Positions 1 through 10,000 of a stretch of 32,556 bases of DNA are shown piece after piece. The notes below the pieces were generated by a model. That model was not told the DNA's origin. It was given only the letters and a program-made list of their open reading frames with translations, and made no database searches. The position numbers and the translations under genes are program-made. This DNA comes from Gammaproteobacteria bacterium (lineage in GTDB: Bacteria; Pseudomonadota; Gammaproteobacteria; HK1). The stretch is from contig JAACFO010000038.1 of assembly GCA_009937425.1 (NCBI GenBank), positions 1-32,556 of the forward strand, given 5' to 3'. Positions within the stretch are counted from its first letter, which is position 1. Each line of letters starts with the position of its first letter.

Positions 1-1
1 G

Positions 2-94
2 GGCAAGAGCAAGAAGGAGTTCTTTGGCAGCGACAAGGTCGAGGTCAAGGAACACAAGAATATGGCCAAGTGGTCGGAGAGGAAGCGCAAGTAA
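2..94 (+). CDS. 3' end of an unidentified protein (partial)
   Basis: An open frame enters from the left edge and stops with TAA, giving the last 30 residues of a protein. The tail is very rich in Lys and Glu and ends in SERKRK, so it is hydrophilic and basic. No family motif is visible. A strong intrinsic terminator begins 26 bases after the stop and has the right orientation, which supports this being a real gene end. The function cannot be told from this piece. Confidence 0.6.
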   Translation, partial: GKSKKEFFGSDKVEVKEHKNMAKWSERKRK

Positions 95-120
95 TCGGCC
101 AGCAGGCAATTGTCCACGAG

Positions 121-149
121 GGCCCCTCGCACGAGGGGCCTTTTTTTTT
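121..149 (+). terminator. Intrinsic terminator of the left-edge gene
   Basis: A perfect 8-bp GC stem (GGCCCCTC / GAGGGGCC) with a 4-base loop is followed directly by nine T residues. It lies 26 bases after the left-edge stop codon. On the minus strand there is no U-tract, so it should act mainly on + strand transcripts. Confidence 0.93.
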
Positions 150-166
150 GCGGCGTTGCCGTGTTT

Positions 167-279
167 CCCCCTCACCCTGTCCCTCTCCCCGCAAGCGGGG
201 CGAGGGGACCTGCTGATGGCGCCATGCTGATTCGAAAGCGCCCTCTCCCCGCTTGCGGGGAGAGGGTCGGGGTGAGGGG
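167..279. repeat. REP-like pair of palindromes
   Basis: Two GC-rich hairpins (about 181-206 and 241-266) share the core CCCTCTCCCCGC. They are bracketed by outward inverted arms, CCCTCACCC type on the left and GGGTGAGGGG type on the right, so the unit is a nested inverted repeat. This resembles the intergenic palindromes scattered through many GC-rich proteobacterial genomes. It lies between two genes whose 3' ends face each other (the left-edge gene and pilY1-A). It may also help end pilY1-A transcripts, but no U-tract is present. Confidence 0.75.
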
Positions 280-300
280 CCCTGTGCACGCATCTCCACA

Positions 301-3300
301 TCAAGGCTGAATGCCGGTCCAGTAGGTCCGCGCCCTCGGCAGGGCCAGCTTGGGGTCAATGGTGGTGGCGCCGCCGCCACCGCCTACCAGCAATGTGATG
401 CCTTCGGACTGGAAAATGGGCACGGCGCCGGAGGGGATACCGCCACCCAGCGTATAGGTACGGTCGGTGGCCGCCAGGCTCACCTCGCTGCCGACGCCGT
501 CCCAATTGAAGACCGCCGCACCGTTCAGGACATTGATGGCGTACAACAGTCCGGCACCCTCGGCCAGTGAGCAGCTGGTAGAGGAGATCACCCCATCGGG
601 CAGGTAGCTGGTGAAGTACACGGTGCCGGCCAGGACCACCGGCGGCGCCAGGCCCTTCTCGCCGGAACCGGTGAGATTCAGGTGAAAGCCCCTGGCGGTC
701 TGCAGGCTGGTCAGGTCCGCGCCGCTGGGGTCGTTGATGGTGGTGACGTCGAAGAGATCGCCGGGCAGGGCCACGGTCTCGCCCTGAACCGGCGTGTAGC
801 CGTCAGCCAGACCGTCGTCGTCGGCCGGGTCCAGGGGATCGCCGTCCACCAGCGGCGCCACGTGCAGATCGCGCATGGCGTACAGGCGGTTCTGGACCGT
901 GTTCTCCAGGGGATGGGAGCGATCGCCGGTGACGATGGTCACCATGTCGTAACGGCCCGTGCTGGAGTACAGCTTGTCGGTAACCTGGACGATATCCGGC
1001 GGGTAGAAGATTTTCCGCTGATCCGCCGGCTCGGTGGCATCCGAGAGGCTGGCGAACTTGCCCACCACCGCCTTCAGCCCGGCGCTGGATTCGGTATCCG
1101 GCGCGAAGTCCACCCGCCAGACCTGCCCGCCGGTATCGCCCACATAGAGGCGATTGGTCGTGCCGTCGGCGTTGGAATCGAACATGGCCACGTCCGAGGG
1201 GATCGGATAGTTCATTTCCGGCACCACCACGCCCTGGGTGCCGCCGTGATCCGCGGCGCTGATCCAGAAGAGCCGCGATCCGGTTTCCGCATCCACCACG
1301 TAGATGGCGTTGCCGAGGCCACTCGGCGCAAAGGCCGTATCCTGGACATCGTCGTAGCCCCCGGCAAAGACCAGAACCGTCTTGAGGACGCTTTCTCCGG
1401 GAATAATGGTGCCGAAGCGCAGCTGCGCAACCTTCGCCCGCGACCAGGTCTGTCCGAGCCGCGGAAACTCCGTGCTGCTGCCTTCGATACGCCACAGCAG
1501 TCTCGGCGATACGTCGGTGGTGCTCGCGGATGCGGTCAACGGACCGGTAGATTCGGGCTGAGTGGCATTCAGCGCATAGTAGTTATCACCGCCGCGGCGC
1601 ATGCCGACGAAGACCTTGACGAACTCCTTGACGCCGTCGCCGTCCACATCCAGTGCCGGGTCCACTACGCCATCGGAATTTTCGTCGTTCATCCAGACGC
1701 TGGGGGTGCCGTCGATGCCGTACAGGTGGTCGCCCGTGGGATTGGAGCGCAGGGTGCGCTGCCGCGGCATGACCATCTGCGGGTAGAAGATCCATTCCTC
1801 GCCGCCGTTGATGGCGTTGAGCATGCGCAAGCCCCCGTCATTGGTGCCGACGAAGAGCTTGACCACCGGGTCCAGGGCGGTGCCGCCATAGGTGACGGCG
1901 ACCGGGCTCGAGTGCAGCGGATCGTGGAAGGCATAGCGGTTCTCGATGGTGTCGGCATCGCCGTCTTCGTCGTCCACGTCCCGGCCGCGGATCCAGCCGA
2001 TGAGTGCCGTCCGTTCGGCATCGGACATGAGTGCGTCACCGAGGAGCTCCTTGGTAACGGCGCTATTTGCGTCCTTCACCTCGTTGCTGGCCTGATCCAG
2101 AATTTCGTCGGCCGGCGGTGCTGTTACGTCTGCATAGGTAAACACGCGCCGCGTGACGTTCGGCGGTATCTCGTTGCCCGCGCCGCCCACTTCCACCTCG
2201 TTGCCGTCAGCGATGCCGCCCCAGAAACTCTCCGCCAGGTCCAGGATGCGGTTGTCGGGGCCGATGGCGGGATCGCCGTTGGCATCGAGGATCTCACCGA
2301 GCACGCAGCCGCTGGATGCGCTTTCGCAGAGTTGGTATTTCTTGGTATTACCTGTCCACAGTGCCCGGGCGTTGGGCTTGAAAAGCGAGAAGTACACATC
2401 GTTTCGGTGGAACAAGCGGTTAAAGGCATTGACCGAGAGCGAGGGGGTCGCAAACGACGTGGTCCGCGCGAGAATATCGGTGATGATGGCCTTGAAGACA
2501 TTGGCGAGCTCAGTGGAGGTGCTGGCTTCGTAGAATTTACCGCCTCCCAGGGTCGCCATGTCCCGCAATAAGTCGCCGCTGAAATTGAATCCAATCGTGT
2601 AGGTGTTGACGGTCTGGTCGCCGCTGAACGGCACGCTCATGTCCTTGGTGTGCAACCAGTCCACCAGATCTCTGGCGCAGGCTTCGTCGGCGACGGAGCT
2701 TGCGCATGTGGTGGTCGGAATATAGCTCTTGATGAGTGCCTCGGAGTCGTTGTGATTCGCGATTCCGTCGGTCAACAGTACGATGTTGTTACCCTGACAA
2801 ATGTCCGTGATGGGGCTTTTGTACTGGGCTGCGCCGAGGATCATTTCCGTGATGCATTCGGGGGCATTCAGATTCGCGTCGGTGCAGGCCGGATCGCGAA
2901 CCACGAAGCCGCCGGAATAGGAGGCGGGGTTGCTCACACGGGTATTGCGGCGCACGCCGTCATTGGTGCTCGAGGCGTTGAAGTTGCCCAGCGAGCGATC
3001 GAATCCGCGGGTCAATCCCCAGTACACGGAGTCGCCGCGGTAGTAGCGCGCCGCCTCGTACATGGTGTCGACGATGGGTGTGTGACCCAGATGGTCCAGG
3101 TCATTGACGATTTCCTTCAAGCGCGTGCGCACGGTCTTGAAGCCGCTGCCGCCGGTGACCAGCGCGCCATTCACCTTGATGCGCAGCATGGGTGCGGCGG
3201 CGGCGTTTCCGTTGTAGGTCTGGGCGTGGCGCTCACCACCGGAATCGTGGGTTTGGATGATGCTGAGACTGTTGCCGCCGCTCCAGCCTGGACGATCCAC

Positions 3301-5160
3301 AACTTCCTGGATGAGCGCAGTGAGATCGCTGCTGACATGCTGCTCGCCGACGGTATCCCAGTCGGCGGGCGCCCATGTGGCCGTGGCCGTGGTCGTTGCG
3401 CGCGTCGAGATATCAGCGACGCCGCTGCTGAAACCCGGCGAGTCGTCCACATCCTCGGCGTGGAAGCGCAAGGTCGCGGCGCCGGTGCTCGCGCTCCTCG
3501 CCGTGAACACCAGTTGCGCCTCGATGATTGCAGTGCCCGGCGCGAGGGGGATGTCCTGGAAACGCAGGCCGTTCACCTGGCTCGCCCGCGTATCGAAGCT
3601 CGAGCCGCCGATGGAAACGCTGCCGGAGCTGATGGTTTCTTCAGCATCGTCGTCGCTCACCGTGACCTGGCGCTGTACCCACTGATTGATGCAGGCGCCT
3701 GGTACGACACTGGCTTCGTCGTAGTTGACACGCAAGATCGGTGCCCGCGATGGATCGTTATCGAAGCTTTCCGCTATGCGTGATCCGCCGCCGGATCCGT
3801 TCTGTTCGAGCACGAAGGCGATGGCGTTGTTACCACACCAATCGCCCCGGTTGACGATCTCCTGGACGATGCCGGTGAGATCCGGCGACTGGCGCACGAT
3901 GTTCACGTCATCCCAGGCAGGGATGGCGCTCCAGTCGACGCTCGTCGCGGTCTTGGTGCGTGTGCTGATGTTGTTCGCGGACGCCGCGAAGGGGGATGCG
4001 TTATTGCTGTCTTCGCCGCGGATGGTGATATCCGTTACGCCACTGCTGGTTGCCGCCGGCCAGAACTCGATGACGGCGCTGGTTACGGTGGCGCCCTGAG
4101 GTATTCCGATATCTTGAAATCGCAAACCGACAATCAGATCGTCGCTGGTTACGCTGGTCGCGTAGGTCACCTCGAGTTTGGCGGCCCGCGAGCTGCTACC
4201 GTTGAAAGTGTATGCCCGGCGTTGGCCCGCGCCGCCGTTGGTTTGAATAAAGGCCATGGCATTGCCCGACGCCCAGCTGGCCTGGTCCACTATTTCCTGT
4301 ACTACAGGGGTCAGGTCGTCACTGGCGTATTCGTTATTGGTGCTCCATGACGCCGGGTTCCATGTTACGGAGGCAGATGTCCTGGTGCGGCCGGACACGT
4401 CGTTGCATCCAGTGCAGGCAGTGGAAAATGGTGACGCATCTGCATCCAGATGCCCATAAAACGTGAGAGCCGTTGCACTACTGTCGCTGTTACGCGCCGT
4501 GAATACGATGCGCGCATCGAGAATTTTGGCGCCGGGTGGGATGCTTACCGAGGCGAATCGCACACCATTGGTCTGGCTCGCATTCATGTCGATCTGATTG
4601 GCCGTGATGATGTTGCCGCTGCTCAGCTGTTCTTCCGCGTTGTTTGCTTGACTCGTGACCTGGAGTTCCAACAGCGTGCTACCGACGGCGGCGGTTGCGG
4701 TCACGATATCCAACTGCTCGCTCAGCAGATCCACAGACACACCACTGGCCAACTCTTCCGCGTCGTCGCTGCTGCTGTTGACCTGGGCGTTGATGTCGGC
4801 TCCGCTACCGGCGCCGGCCATGACTACCGATACGTCCTCGTCTATGTAGGATACCGGGAACAGGATCGGGCCGCCGGGATCGGTGAAGCGCATCAAACCC
4901 ACGTTGATGTTATTGGCATCGTCGAGGATCGTATGCAACGCGTCCTTCATGCGGTCCAAACGATCCTGACTCATCCCGTCCAATCCGGACATGCTGCCCG
5001 ATGTGTCGAGAATGAAGAGTACGTTGGGTCGCACGCCCGGGGAGACGCTGATGTCGCCGAGATAGATCTCGGTGTCATCGGCGTTGAGTTGAAGCGGGAG
5101 GCCGGCAACAAAGCCGAGTGCGATAGCGCAAAGCAGGTTGTACCAGCGACCTCTGTTCAT
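301..5160 (-). CDS. pilY1: PilY1-like type IV pilus tip adhesin with split VWA domain (copy A)
   Basis: This 1619-residue exported protein resembles PilY1/PilC, the calcium-dependent tip protein that promotes pilus extension and adhesion. A signal peptide ends near residue 27 (LNA). The VWA MIDAS motif DTSGSMS is at 52-58, a partner Thr follows in TPIVDT near 694, and LLTDG is near 795-799. Residues of about 105-665 interrupt this VWA domain with three related beta-rich modules (about 198-333, 344-480, 529-664). The C-terminal half is the PilC beta-propeller, with calcium-type loops such as DENSDGVVD, DVDGDG and DSNADGTTN. ATG at 5160 is preferred over an upstream TTG because AAGGAG lies 9 bases before it. 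It has no pilin gene beside it and reads away from ispH, so it probably has its own promoter. It is much longer than typical PilY1 (about 1150 residues). Confidence 0.9.
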   Translation of the reverse strand: MNRGRWYNLLCAIALGFVAGLPLQLNADDTEIYLGDISVSPGVRPNVLFILDTSGSMSGLDGMSQDRLDRMKDALHTILDDANNINVGLMRFTDPGGPILFPVSYIDEDVSVVMAGAGSGADINAQVNSSSDDAEELASGVSVDLLSEQLDIVTATAAVGSTLLELQVTSQANNAEEQLSSGNIITANQIDMNASQTNGVRFASVSIPPGAKILDARIVFTARNSDSSATALTFYGHLDADASPFSTACTGCNDVSGRTRTSASVTWNPASWSTNNEYASDDLTPVVQEIVDQASWASGNAMAFIQTNGGAGQRRAYTFNGSSSRAAKLEVTYATSVTSDDLIVGLRFQDIGIPQGATVTSAVIEFWPAATSSGVTDITIRGEDSNNASPFAASANNISTRTKTATSVDWSAIPAWDDVNIVRQSPDLTGIVQEIVNRGDWCGNNAIAFVLEQNGSGGGSRIAESFDNDPSRAPILRVNYDEASVVPGACINQWVQRQVTVSDDDAEETISSGSVSIGGSSFDTRASQVNGLRFQDIPLAPGTAIIEAQLVFTARSASTGAATLRFHAEDVDDSPGFSSGVADISTRATTTATATWAPADWDTVGEQHVSSDLTALIQEVVDRPGWSGGNSLSIIQTHDSGGERHAQTYNGNAAAAPMLRIKVNGALVTGGSGFKTVRTRLKEIVNDLDHLGHTPIVDTMYEAARYYRGDSVYWGLTRGFDRSLGNFNASSTNDGVRRNTRVSNPASYSGGFVVRDPACTDANLNAPECITEMILGAAQYKSPITDICQGNNIVLLTDGIANHNDSEALIKSYIPTTTCASSVADEACARDLVDWLHTKDMSVPFSGDQTVNTYTIGFNFSGDLLRDMATLGGGKFYEASTSTELANVFKAIITDILARTTSFATPSLSVNAFNRLFHRNDVYFSLFKPNARALWTGNTKKYQLCESASSGCVLGEILDANGDPAIGPDNRILDLAESFWGGIADGNEVEVGGAGNEIPPNVTRRVFTYADVTAPPADEILDQASNEVKDANSAVTKELLGDALMSDAERTALIGWIRGRDVDDEDGDADTIENRYAFHDPLHSSPVAVTYGGTALDPVVKLFVGTNDGGLRMLNAINGGEEWIFYPQMVMPRQRTLRSNPTGDHLYGIDGTPSVWMNDENSDGVVDPALDVDGDGVKEFVKVFVGMRRGGDNYYALNATQPESTGPLTASASTTDVSPRLLWRIEGSSTEFPRLGQTWSRAKVAQLRFGTIIPGESVLKTVLVFAGGYDDVQDTAFAPSGLGNAIYVVDAETGSRLFWISAADHGGTQGVVVPEMNYPIPSDVAMFDSNADGTTNRLYVGDTGGQVWRVDFAPDTESSAGLKAVVGKFASLSDATEPADQRKIFYPPDIVQVTDKLYSSTGRYDMVTIVTGDRSHPLENTVQNRLYAMRDLHVAPLVDGDPLDPADDDGLADGYTPVQGETVALPGDLFDVTTINDPSGADLTSLQTARGFHLNLTGSGEKGLAPPVVLAGTVYFTSYLPDGVISSTSCSLAEGAGLLYAINVLNGAAVFNWDGVGSEVSLAATDRTYTLGGGIPSGAVPIFQSEGITLLVGGGGGATTIDPKLALPRARTYWTGIQP

Positions 5161-5169
5161 CTGCCGAAT

Positions 5170-5175
5170 CTCCTT
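5170..5175 (-). promoter_or_regulatory. Ribosome binding site of pilY1-A
   Basis: On the minus strand AAGGAG lies 9 bases before the ATG at 5160. It decides the start against the TTG eight codons upstream, which would add residues ahead of the signal peptide. Confidence 0.75.
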
Positions 5176-5540
5176 GGCAGACAAGGTGTATTCCGGGCTG
5201 GAAGCTTGTTATGCGGGTACGACACCCGTATGGCGGATGCCGTACCCATTTTATTGCCCGACCTCAATGGACCCTTCTCGATAGGTCCTCACCCTGTTGC
5301 GTATTTTTATTTCACAGCGCGTTTCTGCGCGTTCTGTGATGTCTATCGGACAGGGTTCGCAGTTACGTGATGAAAGTCGGTCCATGTACCGACGAACGGT
5401 GGGTCGGCTACGACGGGCGGTGCCGGCTTACAAGAGCTTTACCTGGGGGAAAAACACCGTTCCCAAAGCGCTGAAGAATTGGGAATTACAGGCGCCCCAC
5501 AGGGGTTGGTTCACGCGTCGTAGTGGGTCTTTTTTTCCTA

Positions 5541-5546
5541 TATAAT
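5541..5546 (+). promoter_or_regulatory. -10 element of the ispH promoter
   Basis: A perfect TATAAT lies 44 bases before the ispH ATG, after a T-rich stretch and within otherwise GC-rich DNA. The hexamer 17 bases upstream (TCGTAG) matches the -35 consensus poorly, so the promoter may need an activator or may be moderate in strength. Confidence 0.55.
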
Positions 5547-5590
5547 CTACTGATCGCCTGCGCCGGAAAACAGGGTGCCTACGAGTGTCA

Positions 5591-6580
5591 ATGGAAATTC
5601 TTTTAGCCAATCCACGCGGTTTTTGCGCCGGTGTCGATCGCGCCATCGAGATCGTCGAGCGGGCCCTTGGCATATTCGGTCGGCCCATCTACGTTCGCCA
5701 CGAAGTGGTGCACAACAAGTACGTGGTGGAGGATCTCGCCCAGAAGGGCGCGGTGTTCGTCGAGGAACTCCACGAGGTGCCGGACGATGCCACGGTCATC
5801 TTCAGCGCCCATGGCGTGTCCAAGGCGGTGCGCCGGGAGGCCGAAGAGCGCGGCCTGAAAATCTTCGACGCCACCTGCCCACTGGTGACGAAGGTCCATA
5901 TGGAAGTGACGCACTATCTGAGGGACGGCCGGGAGACCATTCTGATTGGCCACCAGGGGCACCCCGAGGTGCAGGGCACCCTGGGCCAATGGGAGGCGGG
6001 TGTCAGCAACGGCGCCAAGATGTATCTCGTGGAGGGGCCAGAGGACGTGCCTCGGCTCCAGGTGGGGGATCCCGAGAATCTCGCTTTCGTGACCCAGACG
6101 ACCCTTTCCATGGACGATACGGCGGACGTCATCGATGCGCTGCGCAAGCGCTTTCCCGCTATCACGGGTCCTCGCAAGGACGATATTTGTTACGCCACGC
6201 AGAATCGTCAGGATGCGGTCAAGCAACTGGCCCCGGACTGCGACGTGTTTATCGTCGTGGGTTCGCCGTCCAGTTCCAATTCGAATCGCCTGCGGGAGCT
6301 GGCGAGCAAGCTCGGGACCACTGCCTATCTGGTGGACAACGCCGATGAGCTCCAGCGGGAATGGTTCGATGGCGCCACCAGGGTGGGGCTGACCGCCGGC
6401 GCCTCGGCGCCCGAAATTCTGGTGCAGGCAGTCTTGTCACGCCTCAAGGACTGGGGTGGAAGCTTCATAGAGGAGAAGGTGGGTAAGCAGGAGCGGGTCG
6501 TGTTCGGCCTGCCGAAGAGTCTCGCCCGAGCCCAGGAGGGCGGGGGATCTTCCGTGTCCCCCAGGGGTACCGAAGCTTAG
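5591..6580 (+). CDS. ispH: 4-hydroxy-3-methylbut-2-enyl diphosphate reductase IspH
   Basis: IspH (LytB) is the last enzyme of the MEP isoprenoid pathway. It reduces HMBPP to isopentenyl and dimethylallyl diphosphate with a [4Fe-4S] cluster. The 329-residue product starts [12 protein letters not shown], matching the family N terminus, so ATG 5591 is preferred over GTG 5585. Cluster cysteines are visible at C12, in [12 protein letters not shown] and in DDICYAT. Active-site motifs RHEVVHN, GHQGHPE and SSNSNR are intact. The C-terminal tail after VVFGLPKSL is short and poorly conserved. The gene is convergent with pilE, only 4 bases separating the stop codons. In Pseudomonas ispH also neighbours pilE, so the context is conserved, with pilY1-A as an extra neighbour. 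Confidence 0.97.
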   Translation: MEILLANPRGFCAGVDRAIEIVERALGIFGRPIYVRHEVVHNKYVVEDLAQKGAVFVEELHEVPDDATVIFSAHGVSKAVRREAEERGLKIFDATCPLVTKVHMEVTHYLRDGRETILIGHQGHPEVQGTLGQWEAGVSNGAKMYLVEGPEDVPRLQVGDPENLAFVTQTTLSMDDTADVIDALRKRFPAITGPRKDDICYATQNRQDAVKQLAPDCDVFIVVGSPSSSNSNRLRELASKLGTTAYLVDNADELQREWFDGATRVGLTAGASAPEILVQAVLSRLKDWGGSFIEEKVGKQERVVFGLPKSLARAQEGGGSSVSPRGTEA

Positions 6581-6584
6581 GGTG

Positions 6585-6992
6585 CTACCAGCAGGCAGCC
6601 GGGCCTCTTAATCCCGCCGACGTCAACGTGATGCTGGCGCACGGGGCGTCTACGTGACCACCGGCCGGCACGGCCGTGAGCGTGAACGACGCCGCCACAC
6701 CGGCACTGGTGACCGATACTGCCCAGTAGCCGTCATTGGACGCCGCCGGATTGGCGGCGTAGCCGAGCGCGGTGGTGCTGGTCGTATACCCGTTGTTGTT
6801 GGAAAAGAACTTCTCTTGCAGCGTCGCAATGCGCAGCAACGCGGCGTGGGCGTCGGCGCGCTTGGTTTCCCGGGCATACTGCTGGTACGCCGGGTAGGCG
6901 ATGGCCGCCAGAATGCTGATGATGACCACCACGATCATGAGCTCGATCAAGGTGAATCCACCATCCGCTCGGGCGCTTTTTCCGAACTTCAT
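6585..6992 (-). CDS. pilE: Type IV minor pilin PilE
   Basis: This is a type IV pilin-like protein of about 135 residues. The class III leader ends in DGG before FTLIELMIVVVIISILAAIAYPAYQ, the N-methylated hydrophobic helix with Glu5. The following KRADAHAALLRIATLQEKFF segment and a C-terminal Cys pair (DAPCASI, AACW) fit the PilE minor pilins that prime the pilus with PilVWX and PilY1. Three in-frame ATGs exist (7025, 7010, 6992). 6992 gives a 12-residue leader and has AGG about 10 bases upstream; 7010 is also possible. It is the last gene of the minor-pilin operon, 48-81 bases after pilY1-B depending on the start, and ends 4 bases from the convergent ispH. Confidence 0.88.
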   Translation of the reverse strand: MKFGKSARADGGFTLIELMIVVVIISILAAIAYPAYQQYARETKRADAHAALLRIATLQEKFFSNNNGYTTSTTALGYAANPAASNDGYWAVSVTSAGVAASFTLTAVPAGGHVDAPCASITLTSAGLRGPAACW

Positions 6993-7073
6993 ACGCTTGT
7001 TGCCTGTCATCGATCTGTCATCCATTGTAAGAATTCACAAATGACGCGAGCGATGCCGGGCGTCGCTCGGGTC

Positions 7074-10000
7074 TCAAAAATCCCGCTGCTGGAACCAGTA
7101 GGTCCGTTGCCGCGGCAACGTAACCCCCGGATCGATCGTCTTGCCGCCGCTGCTGGTGCCGATCACCAGACTGATCGACTCCGGTGTGAAGATCGGCACC
7201 GCCGAGGACGGAATACCGTCACCCAGAATCATCCTGCGGTCCGCCAGCGACAACGGATCGGTGTCCGGCGACTCGTCCCAGTTGAAGACCGCCGAGCCGT
7301 CCAACACGTTGATCCCGTACAGGGCAGCCAGGCCCTCGGCCAGGGAGCATGCATCTGCGTCCACGACCGTCTCCGGCAGATAGGTCGTGAAGAACAACCT
7401 GCCTCCCAGGGTGATGGGCGACGACAGTCCCTTCTCGCCGGGATCCTTGAAATCCAGGTAGTAACCGTTGGCGGCCACCCATCTTGCCAGGTCGGTCGCG
7501 CCGGGGTCGACTACATCGGTCACATCAAATAAATCGCCCTCGCGTGCAGGAATGTCAAGGGCTCCCAGGAAAGTTGTGAACCCGTCCGCAATTCCATCGC
7601 CGCTGACCCCTGAGGGTACGGCGTGAAAGGGTGAGGCTACACCATCGTCGGCGAGGCTTCCGATGACCAGGTCACGGAACGCGTAAAAGCGGTCCTGGAC
7701 GGTGCGACCCAGCGGATTGGCCCGATTGCCGGTGACAATATTGACCTGGTCGAAACGCCCGGTAGTGGCGGCCCCAATGTCGCCACGCACCTGGATAACA
7801 TCCGGTGGCTCGAAGAACTTTCGCTGATCGGCCAGGCTGCCGTCGCTGGAAACGGTCCCCAGCATGCCGATCACGGCCTGCACATGGGAATTAGCGGGTG
7901 TCGCCGGATCGTCCGGATCCGAAGGAGCGAGATCCACCCGCCACAGCTGTCCGCCGGTGTCGCCTACCAGCAGCCGATTTATCGAGCCGTCTCCGTTGGT
8001 GTCCAGCAAAGCGAGATCCGACGGTATCGGGAAATTCATGGTCGCCTCGTCCGGATCGACCACCACCGGCAGGACCACCTTGTCGGGGCGTAGAGGGTCG
8101 ACAACGGGGTCGTTGGTGCTGATGGAGAGCATGCGCTTGCCGGTGATGGGATTTGCCATGTAGATGGCATTGCCGAGTCCGCCCGGTCCGAAACCGCTGT
8201 CCTGGGCGACATCGTAACCGCCGCTGAAGAGCAGCATGGTCGTCGCAGAGACTTCACCGGTCGTCGGCCAGTTGCCGAGAGTGACCGTCGCCAGCTTCGG
8301 ACGCGACCAGGTCTGCCCGAGTCGTGGGAACTCAGCGCCGCCACCTTTGCCGCGCCAGTTGTAAATGGGTCTGATCAAGTCGGTAATACCGCGATCCGCA
8401 ACCGTCAGGCCGTCGACTTTGCTCGGCGTGATATCGAGAGCGATGATCTCGTTACCGCCACGGCGCATGCCTATGAAAATGCGAGCGAAGTCGCCATCCC
8501 CGGAGGCAATGACGCCGTCGTTGCCCACGTCGTTGAGCCACACCGTCGCGGTCCCGTCTATCCCGTACGCGTGTTTGCCGTTCGGATTCTCGCGCAACCG
8601 CACCAGCTGAGGGAGCATCGACTGTGGATAGAAGATGAATTCTTCCTTGCCGTTGAATCCGTTGACCAGGTGAATCGCGCCGTCATTGGTGCCGACCACG
8701 AACTTGACCACGGGATCCGTGGCGTCGCCGCCGAGGGTGAACGCCACCGGGCTCGAGTGCAGTGGATCGGCGAAGCCGTAGCTCGCGTACAGCGGATCGC
8801 CGAAGCCGTACCGATCTTCAGTGGTATTTCCGTCCAGGTCCTCGTCGTCCACATCCTGACCACGGATCCAATTAATGTGCTCGTTCATTTCGGTCACAAG
8901 CAGCGCGCGTTCGGTGGCGGTAAGAGTATCAACCGGCTCACCAGGCCAGCCGAGCAGATCCTTGGTGCGCTGTAGCCGTTCGTCAGGGGTGCCTGTGGTA
9001 ACGCCGTCGAGAATGCCGTCACCGTCGACGTCTGCTATCTGGTGTTCATCTACAATCAGATCCTCATCGCTTGGATCGGTCGCGCCGATGTACGTGTACA
9101 TTCGCCGATCGGCGTGGGCGGGAAGCTGTTCACTGGTACCGCCTTGCAGCACCGCGGCGCCGTCAGGCGCAGAGCTCCAGAAGCTGAGGGCAGTATCCAG
9201 AATCCGCCCGTCGTCACCAACGACCGGATTGGGACCGCTGGGAGGTGGTGTTGCATCCAGAAGGGTCCCCGGCTCGCAACCGTCGTCGATGCTCTGGCAA
9301 ATCTTGTATTTCTTGACGTTACCGGGCCAGGCGACCTGCAGCCGCGGCTCGAACAGTGACAAGTACACCTCGTCCAGATGAAACAACTGGTTAAAGGCAT
9401 TCACGGACAACGACGGCATTGCGAATGAGGTGGTTCGCTGCAGTACGTCCGAGACGATGTCGTTGAAAGTTCTGCGCAGCTCCTCAGTGCTGCCTGCTTT
9501 GAAGAATTTCCCGCCGCCTTCGGTGGCCAGGTCCTTGAGCCATTGGTTCGATATTTCGAGACCGATGGTATAAGTGGTAATGGTGTTGTTGCCGGGAACG
9601 ACCGGGTTCTGATCCTTGGTCGGATCGTTCATGTATCTGGTCAGCTCGATACCGCATTCCTCTGCGCTGGAAATAGAGCCGCCTCCCGGGAGGGTGGTGC
9701 CACAAGACCCGTCTCCAGTGATGCCGCGGATGAGCGATTTGGAGCTGTTCCTGTTGGCGAGGCCGTCGGTCAGCATGACGATGAAATTCGCCTGGCATTG
9801 GCTCTTGATGGGCGAGATGTAAGTTGGATCACCCGTTATGTTTTCGCTGATGCATTCGTCGGCATTCAGATTCGTGTCTGTGCAGCCTGGAGCGCGCACG
9901 ACTGTGCCACCCACATAGGAGCTCGGGTGACTGACCCGGGTCGAGCGCTTGACGGAATCTCTGCCGTTGCCGCGATCGAGCCCCCACTTGACCTGCTCGC

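Larger units (their letters stand above)
5161..5590. other. Divergent intergenic region between pilY1-A and ispH
   Basis: About 430 bases with no credible gene. It must hold the start signals for pilY1-A (leftward) and ispH (rightward). It contains the pilY1-A ribosome site, a 7-bp inverted repeat GGGTACG/CGTACCC (5215-5221 and 5241-5247) and a 6-bp inverted repeat GTCGGT/ACCGAC around 5376-5393. Near its right end are a T-run and a TATAAT box. I could not find a convincing minus-strand promoter. Confidence 0.6.

Noticed and set aside
682..5370. Long + strand frames (682-2571, 2650-3783, 4450-5370) opposite pilY1-A
   Set aside because: Their products are low-complexity, without recognisable domains, and lie antisense to a clearly conserved gene in GC-rich DNA; they are frame shadows.
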